Shown piece by piece: positions 19,641 through 30,300 of a stretch of DNA of 64,000 nucleotides; position 1 is the first letter of the stretch; every line of letters starts with the position of its first letter. A program made the translations under genes and the position numbers. The stretch lies in contig MNCI01003664.1 of assembly GCA_015680685.1 (NCBI GenBank), forward strand, positions 29,329-93,328. Reading direction: 5' to 3'. Under the pieces are notes generated by a model. The model had not been told where the DNA came from. It ran no database searches and was given only the letters and a program-made list of their open reading frames with translations. The stretch comes from Gnetum montanum. Its lineage: Eukaryota > Streptophyta > Gnetopsida > Gnetales > Gnetaceae.

Positions 19641-20695
19641 CATCCTCCTTAAGAACGTTCTCCATTTAAGCACCCTCCCTGAGAGTGCCCTCCCTAAGAG
19701 CATTCTCATTAAGAGCTTCCTTCATTAGAGCAGTGTCTCAAAGAGCATTTTTCTTAAGAGCACCTTCCCCAAGAGGGCCTAGTGCTATTTACAGGAGAGT
19801 GTTCTCCTTGAGAGAATCCTTGTTGAGAGCTCCCTCTTGGAGGACGCCCTCCCAGAGAGCGCTCTCCCTCAAAGGGACCTCCCTTATAACATTATCCTTG
19901 AGAGCACTTTGTGTTATGCATGTGAGAGTGTTCTCCTCAAGAGTGCCCTTGTTAAGATTATTCTCTTGGAGAGCTACCTCCATTAGAATGCCCTCTTGAG
20001 TTTGGTCTTGCTGGGGGTGCCCTCCTTGAGATCGTCCTCCTTAAGAGCATTCTACATCAGATCACCCTCCTCGAGAGCGTTTTCCTTGAGAAGACCCTCT
20101 ACTAGAGTAGCCTTGCGAAGAGCATTCTCTTTGAGAGGATCCTTGATAAGACCATTCTCTCTAGAGTACCCTCGATGAGAGAATTTTGTTGAAGAGTGCC
20201 CTCCCCGAGAATTTTCTCCCTAAGATCAACCTCCATTAGAGTAGCCTGTATGAGAGCATTCTCTTTGAGAGTGTTTTTAATCATAGAACCTTGCGTTAAG
20301 CATGTGAGAGTGTTTACCTTGAGAGTGTCCTCATTGAGAGCATTCTTTTGGATACTGCCCTTCCTTAGAGTGCCCTCCTTGAGAACACCCTCCCTGAGAG
20401 CAGTCTCCCTAAGGACGCCCTCCTTGAGTGTGTCCTCCTTAAGAATTTTCTTTATGAGAGCACCCTTGGTTAGAGAAGCCTTTTGGAGAGTCTTCTCCTT
20501 AAGAGTGCCTTCCTTGATAATGCCTTGTGCTATGCACATGCGAGTGTTCTCCTTTAGAGCACCTTGCATTACGCATGTGAGAGTGTTCTCCTCGAGGGCA
20601 TCCTTGTTCAGAGAATTCTCTTGAAGAGTGTCCTCCATTAGAATGCCATCTTTGAGAGCAGTCTCCTTGGGGACACCCTCCTTAAGAGTATCCTC

Positions 20696-22285
20696 TGTGG
20701 CGATCGAAAATGTTGGCGGCTGGAAAATGTCAAGGGGTCATCGGCTATTGACAGTCTTAACCCCATTTCTACGGGAGGGCCGTGCTAGATGGAATGAAAA
20801 TGGGAAACCCTAAATAGTCTGGTCAATCAGACAGGGACTTATTCGGTGTCAATATAACCTTTTGCAATGTGTGATTTGAAAACTATACTGATAACACGAA
20901 GTAATGCTTAAATGTAAAAGAGATAGGAAACAGTGTAAAATGCAATAGTAAATAGGAGATAATGTAAAATGTAGTTAGAGAAATGCACCGCTTTGAAGCT
21001 ATGACCTTGCTCTGTCAAGATGGATATAATCGATTGCACAATGCTGAGAAGTGCAGAAATCCTGAGAGTAACCAAGATGTGTAGAGCAAGATGGCTATGT
21101 GTTTGAACATGGACTCAGTCGTTAACAATGCGAAGAGCTACCAAGGTGGTAGAAAAGAGCAGAATAGGATGTCAACTGAAAGCACTAACTATTTACAATG
21201 TCAAATAGAAAGGTTACAATGCTTAGGGTTACAATGCTAATTTTTTCTTGTCAACCAACCAAATTGTTAGCCAACTAGATTTCTTAGAAAGCTTGACCTG
21301 GGGACTAAAACTTTTGAAAAAAAGGGGCGTTTGAAAAGTGCAAAAAGAGTCCTCTTTTAAGAATCACTCATTGGGGTATTTATAGGACCAAGGGTGCATG
21401 AAAGATGTGGTTTGGACGCCACATGCCTTGGGCCTATGCTACACGTGTCTGCATAACCGTTGGGTGAGCCTGCCATGCTATAATTACAAGCATACCACGT
21501 CATAATTACGCTGTCAGAGAAACGGTGAAATTAGGTGAGATGCATTGATGTTGCGTAGCCACTTGCCACATTTTGGTATGCTTTGTAGCATAGCATGTTT
21601 GGCGTGGCGTAGCATCTTGTTACGTTGTGCTATGCTACGCAGCGTAGCGTAGCCGTCGATTTGAAGCAAGAAACTTGCATTGTGTCCTGCTACATGCATT
21701 GGAAACCTTTGAAGTGCACTAACTGTTTTTCACATTTTTGCTATGCTATGCTACGCTACGTAGTGTATCATAGCGTAGCAACTGGCCTTAGTTGCCAAAA
21801 AAACGTTGCCGATCGACAAACTTTGCCTTTTGCACTATGAAGCTTGCGAACTTGCTGATCCTGCCCTTTGAGATGCCTTCTGTCATTTTCAAAAAATTTC
21901 TATGCCTTGCTGCACTATGTAGCTTAGTGTAGTGTAGCAGCAAACATGACCTGATTTTAGCCATGTTCGATGCTTTCTAACAAAAGGAGACATTGCTGAA
22001 GGACTTGAAGTCGGGCAAGGGGACTGGTTGCCTAGCGTTTTGCTATGCTATGCCATGCTGCGTAGCATAACATAGTGTAGCACTATGCTTCTACAAACAT
22101 CTTTTAAAGTTTTCTATTCTACATATCGTAGCATAGCGTAGCAAGACTCCTTGACTTAGAAAACTTGCCGAACTGGACAGTCTGAACATCAAAGCATCCA
22201 TCTCCTAAAGAACTACCATAACCCTGCACGTTTTGCAAAAACTTGGTGAAGTAAGCATGCCTTCAAATTTTTTTGGGATGTTTCA
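20696..22285 (-). mobile_element. 3' LTR of the truncated Tat element
   Basis: On the minus strand it begins TGAAACATCCC at 22285 and ends CGATCGCCACA at 20696. Both ends match the solo LTR at 34,302-36,042 (TGAAACACCC ... CGATTGCTACA), and the stretch 20,815-20,860 matches 35,890-35,960 in inverse orientation. The upstream U3 carries many GCTACGCTACG / CGTAGCGTAGC words. Confidence 0.88.
21377..21384 (-). promoter_or_regulatory. LTR TATA box
   Basis: TATAAATACCCCAATGAGTG on the minus strand. The solo LTR has TATAAATACCCCGATGAGC at the matching place, so this is the likely core promoter separating U3 from R. Confidence 0.7.
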
Positions 22286-22305
22286 TTAATCCCTCTTTAT
22301 CGATG
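22286..22305 (-). promoter_or_regulatory. Polypurine tract
   Basis: ATAAAGAGGGATTAA on the minus strand directly upstream of the LTR start. It would prime plus-strand DNA synthesis and confirms that this LTR is the 3' one. Confidence 0.6.
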
Positions 22306-23329
22306 TCTAGAGGATGGGCTTGAGAGACATTGACAAAGAAAACGAAACACCATGGAAGACATGACGCTAACGTTGCCGCTCGGTGATTGTCAAGATGTCG
22401 CTTGGCTATGCTTGAGAGTGTTGCATTGGTCTTTTGCAGAGGTTCAGACAAAGGGCAAAGATGAGATTTAGCAGAGTCTCTTATCAGACTGCTCATGAGG
22501 GACTTGTTCACCTTTTCATCTTTACTCTCACTGACCTTTGACCTTTCGTAGAACAGGTGTTTCCTTTCTAGGATGAGTTTTGTTACATCCGTGAAGGGTT
22601 TTAACCTGCCTATAGATGCTTCTCATGCGATGAGCTATGTTACGCACGTCATAGTATTTGCACTCTAAAGTAGTCAAGCTAGTCAAGGCACTCACTTTAC
22701 GACACCATAGCATTTGCTACTATGGCTAGACATACTCTCAGCCGCACTCTGTAAGCACAACGGAGAGCGAGGCAGCCACGATGCAAAGGGAGGCCAAAGG
22801 TCTTGCTTGCCGTAGATGTTGTTAAAGCTCTTGGACATCTGTGCTGGTGCATGATGTCCAAAGTAGGAAGGCTAGCAGCACCGATGTCGAGGAGTCGGCG
22901 TTGAAGGCATCGGGAGTTACTGTGAGTGTGAATGCTCTAGAATCCCTACCAAAGGTATGCATTCTCAGTTCAGCTATGGGATCAGTTACCACATAGCTAA
23001 ACATCAAGCGGGCCAAGGCATTGGTAGGGGACTAGAGGATAACAATATTATTGTTGGGCCACAATACTGCTAGAACTCCAGCAGTGGACACTAACCAAGG
23101 AGCTACCGTCAAGGCCGTGGGCTATGGCGACGGTAGGTCTAGAGGGCCAGTCTAATGTCATACGACATCTCTAGAGGGTCAGCACGATGCCAGGGGTGGC
23201 GACATCATGTATGTACCAGATCATGTTCCCATTGCATCGTGAACCGTGTTCTGGAGTTGCAAAGTCCCACCCCCACATCGGCACTGTGCATGCTCATTTG
23301 ATGTGTACTAGGCACGAATGCATGCTAGG
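22306..23329. other. 3' untranslated region of the Tat element
   Basis: I see no supported gene. Short open stretches exist on both strands, including 22,511-22,263 on the minus strand, without recognisable domains. The position between pol and the polypurine tract fits a long Tat-type 3' untranslated region. Confidence 0.4.
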
Positions 23330-23640
23330 GATGTAACACAAACCTAGTTTAAGGTCTTGGGAGACCGTGTGCTAGTTTAGGGTCCTAGCGGACCACCGTG
23401 CTGGTTTAAGATCCTAGTAGACCGTACATGCCAGTTTAACGTCATAGCGGACGTGCCATGCTAGTTTATAGTCATAGCAGATTGGCATTGCTAGTTTATC
23501 GTCGTAGCGGATGCTGCTTGTTGCTGCTAGTTTAACATCGTAGTGGACGATGCTTGTTGCCGCTAGTTTAACGTCATTGCGGACACTACTCGATGCCACT
23601 AGTTTAACATCGTTGCAGACACTGCTCATTGTCTTCATGC
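23330..23640 (-). repeat. AGTTTAA-GTC-TAGCG-GAC tandem repeat downstream of integrase
   Basis: About seven to eight copies at spacings of roughly 35-45 bp of (C/T)AGTTTAANGTCxTAGCGGAC plus a CpG/TpG-rich tail (GCCATGCT, GCTTGTTG). The inner part forms short inverted arms (GGTCC-TAGC-GGACC in the first copies). The motif also occurs at 7,990-8,250 and once upstream of RT near 27,248. Confidence 0.75.
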
Positions 23641-23654
23641 TTCATATGTAGTAC

Positions 23655-24690
23655 GACTTGAGGTACGAGTGATTCATCGGGTTGTCAAAATCGTTGTCAT
23701 CCATGTCCACTAGCTTGAAGGCTCCATTCCCAAAGGCTTTAGTGACCATGTAAGGGCCTTCCCAGTTGGCTGAGAATTTGCTCACATGCTCATAGACAAC
23801 CTTGAGGACAAGGTATCCCTTCTATACTAGCCATCGATGCACGTCTGCATGGTGCTTTTGCTATTGCTTGCTCTGGTAGTGCTCTATGCATCTCAGCATC
23901 TACACGCGCTCCTCCTCTACTGAGTCGAGGTCGATGATCCGCAATTCGTTGTTCTGGGCTTCGCTTATGACATCCGAGAGGATCATCCGAAGTGATGGTA
24001 CCTACAACTCAAGAGGCAACACAACTTCAAATCCATAAACAAGGTTGTAAGGAGTCTTACTTGTTGTAGTTTTGCATGTCGTTCTGTAGGCCCATAGAAC
24101 GTAGAGGATTTGCTCGTGCCACTGCCTCTTGCTGTTGCTAAGCATCCGCTTCAGCAAGTTGATGATGGACTTATTTGTAGCCTCTTCCTATCTGTTCACC
24201 TATAGGTAATATAGGGAGGAGAATGATTGCTTGATACCTAGATTACTACAGAAGGTTCAAGTTTCCATACTACTGAATTATGGCCCATTTTCAATTACAA
24301 TAGTCATCGGAAGCCCAAACCTTGTCACGATGTTGTCTAGGATGAAGTGGTAGATCTGCTGAGATATCATCTTCCTCAGGGGAATGGCTTCCACCCACTT
24401 AGTAAAATACTCAGTGGCAGTGATAATGAAGCTATGCCCTATGGAGAACTTAGGCGTGATAGGTCCTATGAGGTCTAATCCCCATCATTGGAAAGGCCAT
24501 GTGATTTGCATTGGGTGCAGGTCCGTAGGTGAGACATGTATGAGATTTGTGTATCTCTGGGACGTGTCACACATCTTAACTTTTGACAAGTAGTCATGCT
24601 CCATGTGGGACCAATAGTACCCTAGGCGTCTAATTTTCGCAGCCATAGCCCTAGGTGCTATGTGTCCACCACACAGCCCCTCATGCACTT
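23655..24690 (-). pseudogene. Integrase of the Tat element, degenerate
   Basis: Integrase inserts the reverse-transcribed DNA into the nuclear genome. The zinc-binding part reads HEGLCGGHIAPRAMAAKI then KMCDTSQRY, where the second Cys of the usual C-x-x-C is Ser. The catalytic core reads GLDLIGPITPKFSIGHSFII (first Asp present, the family usually has G-M-D-x-I-G-P), then FGLPMTIVIENGP where the conserved Asp of DNG is Glu, then EEATNKSI with the third acidic residue present. Conserved later words (LWAYRTTCKTTT, TPYNLVYGFEVVLP) and the C-terminal NWEGPYMV and MNHSYLKSYY follow. At least six in-frame stops make it non-functional. Confidence 0.85.
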
Positions 24691-24817
24691 CATTAACTAC
24701 ATTCTATGCCTACTCCCCACCCACGCATGCTAGTAATATCCCTTCATAGGAGCGTCAGCACAGGGCATCATTTCCGATGAGCGTATATTGCTGGGTGCGC
24801 TTGTGGATCACATCTCT

Positions 24818-25400
24818 CTAAGCAGATGTTAGTCCACTTGGGGGTTCGCCATGTTGTAGGTAGGCTTTAATGTTAGCGTACCACTCCTGGGTATCTGCGG
24901 CACTGATGGAGGCCACGTGTCCCATCTGAGTGATAGGCTCAGTACATTTGACAATCAAAGTTGGCAGACTTGCGAACGAGTGTGGTGGAATGTTTAATGC
25001 AAGGGTGGCCAAGACGTCTGCCACAATGTTTTCGTTGCATGGCATGTGTTGTACATCTATGGTTGCAAATTGCTTAAGCATGCTTTTTGCTAGGTCACAG
25101 TAGGGTTGTAGGTGTGTAGCTTTGTAGGCATAGACCTCAGTCATTTGATTCATAACTAGTTGTGAATCACCATGGATTGCCAAGTTTTGTATGCATAGTG
25201 TTTGGACAACTGAGAGGCCTCTGAGTAGCCCCTCATACTCTGTCACATTGTTGGTGTAAGGGAACGCGAAACGATAAGTAGACGGGTGCATTTTCCCAAA
25301 GGGAAATGTAATGATGGCACCTGCACTACCTCCTCACACGATTGAAGCACCGTTGAAGTGTAAAGTAGCTTCCAAGTGCGATCGGATGATGTTGATAGTG
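24818..25400 (-). pseudogene. Second (additional) RNase H domain, Tat hallmark
   Basis: A ribonuclease H fold in the extra position between the first RNase H and integrase that defines Tat-lineage elements. Visible: LHFNGAS then GGSAGAI (first strand, the usual catalytic DGA/DGS is NGA here), YTNNVTEYEGLLRGL (catalytic Glu in TEYE), LAIHGDSQLVMNQM (catalytic Asp in GDSQLV), and HMPCNENIVADVLATLAL (the HVPR..N..ADALA motif with its Asp). The frame is open from 25,291 to 24,818 and broken just upstream. Confidence 0.88.
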
Positions 25401-25479
25401 CCAACATGCTTGTTTGGAAATTCGGGATCTATGGTTGCATGGTCGTCGATGGGTGAGGCCGTAAGTTGCGTTGCTATGG

Positions 25480-26095
25480 CTTGACCCTTAGTCGATGACT
25501 GGCTTACATAGTGTAGGTCAAACTCCGCGGTTATCGCTTTCCACCAGGCTATGATGCTGCTTTCATATAGGTTGTTAGTGAGAGCCTAGAGTATGTTGCT
25601 TTTGCAAATGATGTTGACTACACTGCGAAATATATAGTGCCTCCACTTTTTTAACGCAAACACTAAGGCAAGGTAATTCCTCTCTACTTCGTTGTAATTC
25701 ACCTCCTACGCTATTAATGCATGACTCAGGTAATACATTGGTATCTCAGATCCATCGTCTCTTTTTTGACATAGCAGTGCTACGATAGACGTGTCGGAGG
25801 TGGCAAGGTAGATAAAGAAAGGTTTGTCTCTCTATGGTAGGTGCACAGTTGGGAGGTGCAAAAGCTCTTTCTTCAAGTCATCAAAGGCTTGTTGAGACTA
25901 GGTTGTCCACTCGAAGTCAACCCCTTTATTTAGAAGATGTGGCATGGGGTGTATCTTGTCAGTCAACTTTGCTATGAATCTTCGGATGAAATGTACTCTA
26001 CCTTGCAAGCCACATAACTCCTTAAGGTTTGAAGGGGATGCCAGGTTGACGATAGCCTTGACTTTGTCAGGGTCCACCCGTATTCCAACCTTCAA
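25480..26095 (-). pseudogene. RT connection and first RNase H domain
   Basis: The segment following the RT palm: VDPDKVKAIVNLASPSNLKE and LQGRVHFIRRFIAKL then FEWTT, the standard gypsy RT-RNase H linker. The RNase H part has PFFIYLATSDTSIVALLCQ, IPMYYLSHALI and ERNYLALVFALKKWRHY. It would degrade the RNA strand during reverse transcription. Stops interrupt it at about 25,897 and at several later points. Confidence 0.85.
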
Positions 26096-26104
26096 TAGTA
26101 TGAA

Positions 26105-27112
26105 TCATAACATGCATCTAGTTCTTACCCCAAAGACACACTTATTAGGATTGAGATGCAGATCATGCATTTGGCAAAACTTGAGGACTACCCCTAGATC
26201 GTGTAGGTGATCAACTACCTCCTGGGACTTGACTGCTATATCATCCACGTAGTCGTTTAACATTTGTAGTATGTAGTCACTGAAGATGTAGGTCATGGCT
26301 CGCAGGTAGGTTACTCCAGCGTTTGTGAACCCAAAAGGCATCATGGTGTAACAAAAGGTCCCCCATGGGGTCATGAAGGTTGTTGTTAGCTGATGCTCCA
26401 TGTTGATGCCAATTTGGTTGTAGTCGAAGAAGCCATCCATGAAGGATAGCAGGGCATGACCAGCCGTAGTGTCAATGAGTTGATCGATGCTTGGAAGTTG
26501 GAAATTGTCTTTAATCATTTCCTTGTTCTGATCACGGAAGTCTATGCATATTTGTATTCCTCCCATTTTCTTGGAAACTATGATAATGTTGGACACCCAT
26601 TCTAAACAATCAACTGCATGAATGAAACCAACTTGGTATAGCTTGGTGATTTCATCCCTTACGACTAGTGCGATTTCTGGTTTGACTTTGCAAACCTTCT
26701 GCTTAATTGCCTTCATGCGTGAATCTAGGATGATGTTGTGTTGTATTAGCCTCAAATCTAAACCCGAAATGTCACTGTATGAGCATGCGAACACTTTAAT
26801 GTTGTCTTTCAAAATTTTGGATATGCTTTTATGCGCTTATGCATCTAGGAGGGAGCTAAGTTTTAACGTTCTTACTTCCCCCTTGGACGTGGTCACAAGC
26901 ATCTCGATGAGAGGATCCTTAGTTACATCCCTGGCCTCTAAATCTAGGGTTTGGACCAGATGCTCGGGCCATTCGGGGGATGTTTCTAAGGACACTATAG
27001 TGCTAGCTGTAGCTGAACCCTAGTGGATCAGGTCGGGGTTCAATTGTCTCGCGAGCTTGCCATGTGGGCCTGCTAGGGCTAAAGGTGTGGAGAGATCGCG
27101 ATGGATTTCCAT
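26105..27112 (-). pseudogene. Reverse transcriptase of the Tat element
   Basis: A Ty3/gypsy reverse transcriptase. From about 26,812 an unbroken 235-codon stretch carries the RT motifs in order: LVVRDEITKLYQVGFI, WVSNIIIVSKKMGGIQICID (motif with the first catalytic Asp, FRDQNK), FQLPSIDQLIDTTAGHALLS, MDGFFDYNQIGI (usual D-A-x-S/F-G-Y-N-Q-I), TTFMTPWGTFCYTMMPFG and NAGVTYLRAM, then YVDDIAVKS (the YVDD catalytic pair, Tat-like context) and HLNPNKCVFGV. The segment to 27,112 is an N-terminal extension with stops. The palm motifs are intact but neighbouring domains are broken. Confidence 0.92.
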
Positions 27113-27375
27113 TTTCCGCTTAACCTATTAAAATGAGATGAAATCCTGGCTAAGAGGCACCTGTTGGTAGCAATCATGTATAACGAAAACTTGCAAAGCA
27201 ACAACGAGATGTAACTAGCAGAGCATGATGTAACGATTAAAATTTTTCCAATTTAAAGTCATGGTAGACCATTATGGCATGGAGATGCAGAGCTGCTAAA
27301 ATAGGAAATGTAAAACTATCAATGCGAAAATGTGAGATTCCTAGAAAGAACATGTAAAATCGCCAATGCAAAAAT
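27113..27375. other. Truncated right end of the Tat element
   Basis: No gene. It contains one AGTTTAA-type motif (near 27,248) and words resembling LTR U5 (TTTTACAT), then ends abruptly against the 15-bp array. Confidence 0.4.
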
Positions 27376-30300
27376 CGAAAAGAGTGCCCTCCCCAAGAGT
27401 TTTCTTCTTGAGAGCATCCTCCGTTAGATCAGCCTTCGCTAGAGCGTTCTCCTTGAGAGCGGCCTTCATGAGAGTGTTGTCTATGACAACACCTTACATT
27501 ATGCATGTGAGAGTCTTCACCTCGAGAGTGCCTTCATTAAGAGCATTCTTTCAAAGAATGCCCTTCCTAAGAGTGCCCTCCTTGAGAATGCCCTCCTTGA
27601 GACTATGGTCTCCCTAAGGAAGCCCTCATCGAGAGCATCCTCCTTAAGAACTTTCTTTGTGAGATCACCCTCCCTGAGAACATTCTCCTTAAGAGCTTCC
27701 TTCATTATAGCGATGTCTCAGAGAGCATTGTTCTCCTCGAGAGTGCCTTGTGCTACGCACGTGAGACTATTCTTCTTGAGAGTGCCCTCATTGAGAGCTC
27801 CCTCTTGGAAAGCACTCTCTCTTAGAGCATTCTCCCTAAGAGAAATTTCCGTTACACACGTGAGAGTGTTCTCCTCAAGAGCACCCTTGTTGAGATTGTT
27901 CTCTTGCAAAGCTACCTCCATTAGAACTCCCTCTTTGAGATCGGTCTCATTGGTGATGCCCTCCTTGAGAGCATCCTCCTTAAGACTGTTCTATGTGAGA
28001 TCACTCTCCTTGAAAGCATTCTCCTTGAGATCACCCTCTGTTAGAGTGTCTTTTTGAAGACTATTCTCTTCGAGAGGGCCCTCGCCAATAGCATTCTCCC
28101 TAGAGCATCTTTGTTAAGAATGTTTTGTCTAAGAGTGCCCTCCTTGAGAGCAGCCTCCTTGAGAGTGTTCTCCCTAAGGGTGGCCTCTATGAGAGCATTC
28201 TCCTTAAGAAAAGCCTCCATGAGAGTGTTGTCCATGAGAGCACCTTGTGTTACACACGTGACAGTGTTCACCTCAAGAGTGCCCTCATTGAGAGCATTAT
28301 TTTGGAGAGCATCCATCCTTAGAGTACCCTCCCCAAGAATGTGCTCCTTGAGAATGATCTTCCTAAGGATGCCCTCCTGAAGAGCATCCACTTTAGGAAT
28401 GTTCTCCATGATACTACCCTCCTTGAGATCACCCTCTATTAGAGCATCCTTTTGGAGAGCATTCTCCTTGAGAGCGCCTTCCCCAAGAGTGCCTTATGCT
28501 ATGCATGTGAGAGTGTTCTCCTTGAGAGAACCCTCCTTGAGAGCTCCCTCTAAGAGGATGCCCTCCTAAAGAGTGCTCTCCCTTGGAGTGACATCCCTTA
28601 GAGCATTCTCCTTGAGAGCACCTTGCATTATGCACATGAGAGTATTCTACTCGAGAGCATCCTTGTTGAGAGTGTTCTCTTGGAGAGCACGCTCCACTAG
28701 AATGCCCTCTTTGAGATCAATCTCGCTGGGCACACCCTCCCTAAGAGTGTTCTCCTTGAGAGCGCCTTCCATTATAGTGGCCTTCTGAAGAGCATTCTCT
28801 TTGAGAGGACCCTCGCTAGGAGTGTTCTCCTTGAAGCACCCTCATTAAGATTGTTCTATAGAAGAGTGCTCTCCTTTAGAGCACCCTTCTCAAGAGCATT
28901 CTTCCTTAGAGAAACCTTCTTTAAAGTGGCCTCCATGAGAGCATTCTTCTTGAGAATGTCCTCCATGAGAGCATTATCAATGAGAGCACCTTGTGTTACA
29001 CACATGAGAGTGTCCACTTCGAGAGCACCCTCATTGAGAATGTTCTTTTATAGAGTGCCCTTCCTAAGAGTGCCCTCCTTGAGAATGCCTTTCCTGAGAG
29101 CTATCTACCTAAGGATGCCAACCTCAATAGTGTCTTCCTTACGAGCATTCTCCATGAGAGTACCATCCCTGAGAGCGTTCTCCCTGAGAACTATCTACAT
29201 TAGATATGCATCCGCAAAAGCATTCTCCTTGAGAGCATCCTCCATGAGAGAATCTCATGCCCTCGTATGAGTGTTCTCCTCAAGAGCATCCTTGTTGAGA
29301 GCGTTCTATAGAAGAGCACCCTTCCTAAGAGTTCCCTCCTTGAGAATGCCCTCCCTAAGGATGCCCTCCTCAAGAGCATCCTCCTTGAGAGTGTCCTTGT
29401 TAACAACATTCTATGTAAGATCACCCTCCTTGAGAGAGCCATCCTTAAGACCATCCTCCTTGAGAGCGTCCTCGTTAAGAGCATTCTATGTAAGATCGCC
29501 CTCCCTGAGAGCATTCTCCTTAAGAGAACCCTCTATTAGAGTGGCCTTCTGAAGAGCGTTCTTTTTGAGAAGGCTCTCATCGAGAGCATTCTCCCTTGGT
29601 CGCCCTCATTGAGAGCATTTTGTTGAAGAGTGCCCTCCTTGAGAGCACCCTCTCCAAGAGTGTTCTTCCTAAGAGCAGCCTCCATTAAATCAACCTCTAT
29701 GAGAGCGTTCTTCTTGAGAGCATCCTTCATGAGAGAATTTTTTATGAGAGCACCTTGCATTACGCATGTGAGAGTGTTCACATCGAGAGTGCCCTCATTA
29801 AGAGCATTCTTTTGAAGATTGCCCTTCCTAAGAGTGGCCTCCGTGAGAACATCCTCCCTAAGAGTGGTCTCCCTAAGGATGCCCTCCTTGAGAGTGTCCT
29901 TCTTAAGAACGTTCTATGTGAAAGCCCCCTTCATGAGAGCATCCTTCATTAGAGCGGCCTTTTAGAGAGCTTTTTCCTTAAGAGTGCCTTCCCCATGAGT
30001 GTATTGCGCTACACATATGAGAGTTTTCTCCTTGAAAGCACCCTCATTGAGAGCTCTCCCTTAAAGCGACCTTCCTTAGAGTGTTCTCCCTGAGAGCACC
30101 TTGCATTACATACGTGATAGTGTTCTCCTCAAGAGTGCCATTATTGAGAGTGTTATCTTGAAGAACATCCTCCTTAAGAACATTCTGTATGAGATCGCCC
30201 TCCTTGAGAACTTCCTCCATTAAAGTAGCATCTCAGATAACGTTATCCTTAAGAGCACCTTCCCCAAGAGTGCCTTGCACTATGCACGTGAGAGTGTTCT

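Larger units (their letters stand above)
14582..20695. repeat. 15-bp minisatellite, block 1
   Basis: A 15-bp unit, GAGAGYRYYCTCCTT and variants (GAGAGCACCCTCATT, GAGAGTGTTCTCCTT, AAGAGCGTTCTCCCT), repeats head to tail for about 6.1 kb, broken by a few other modules. The core GAGARYRYYCTC is self-complementary in purine/pyrimidine terms and nearly every unit has CG, TG or CA at one fixed place. Each unit encodes five residues per frame, so one forward frame is closed by TGA/TAA/TAG in most units while the other five frames stay open over long distances. This explains the many fragmentary frames on both strands and is not evidence of a protein. It continues as blocks 2 and 3. Confidence 0.93.
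20696..27375 (-). mobile_element. 5'-truncated Tat-lineage Ty3/gypsy element
   Basis: A minus-strand LTR retrotransposon interrupting the 15-bp array. From its 3' end at the left: LTR (20,696-22,285), polypurine tract, a 3' untranslated region with tandem repeats, then integrase, a second RNase H, the first RNase H and reverse transcriptase at the right. Two RNase H domains place it in the Tat lineage. Gag, protease and the 5' LTR are missing at the right junction (about 27,375), so no target duplication can be matched. Stops throughout pol show it is long dead. Confidence 0.85.

Noticed and set aside
20691-27380. Target duplication around the truncated Tat element (ATCGAAAA at both ends)
   Set aside because: The left match lies inside the LTR end, and the right end is truncated without an LTR terminus, so the similarity is chance.
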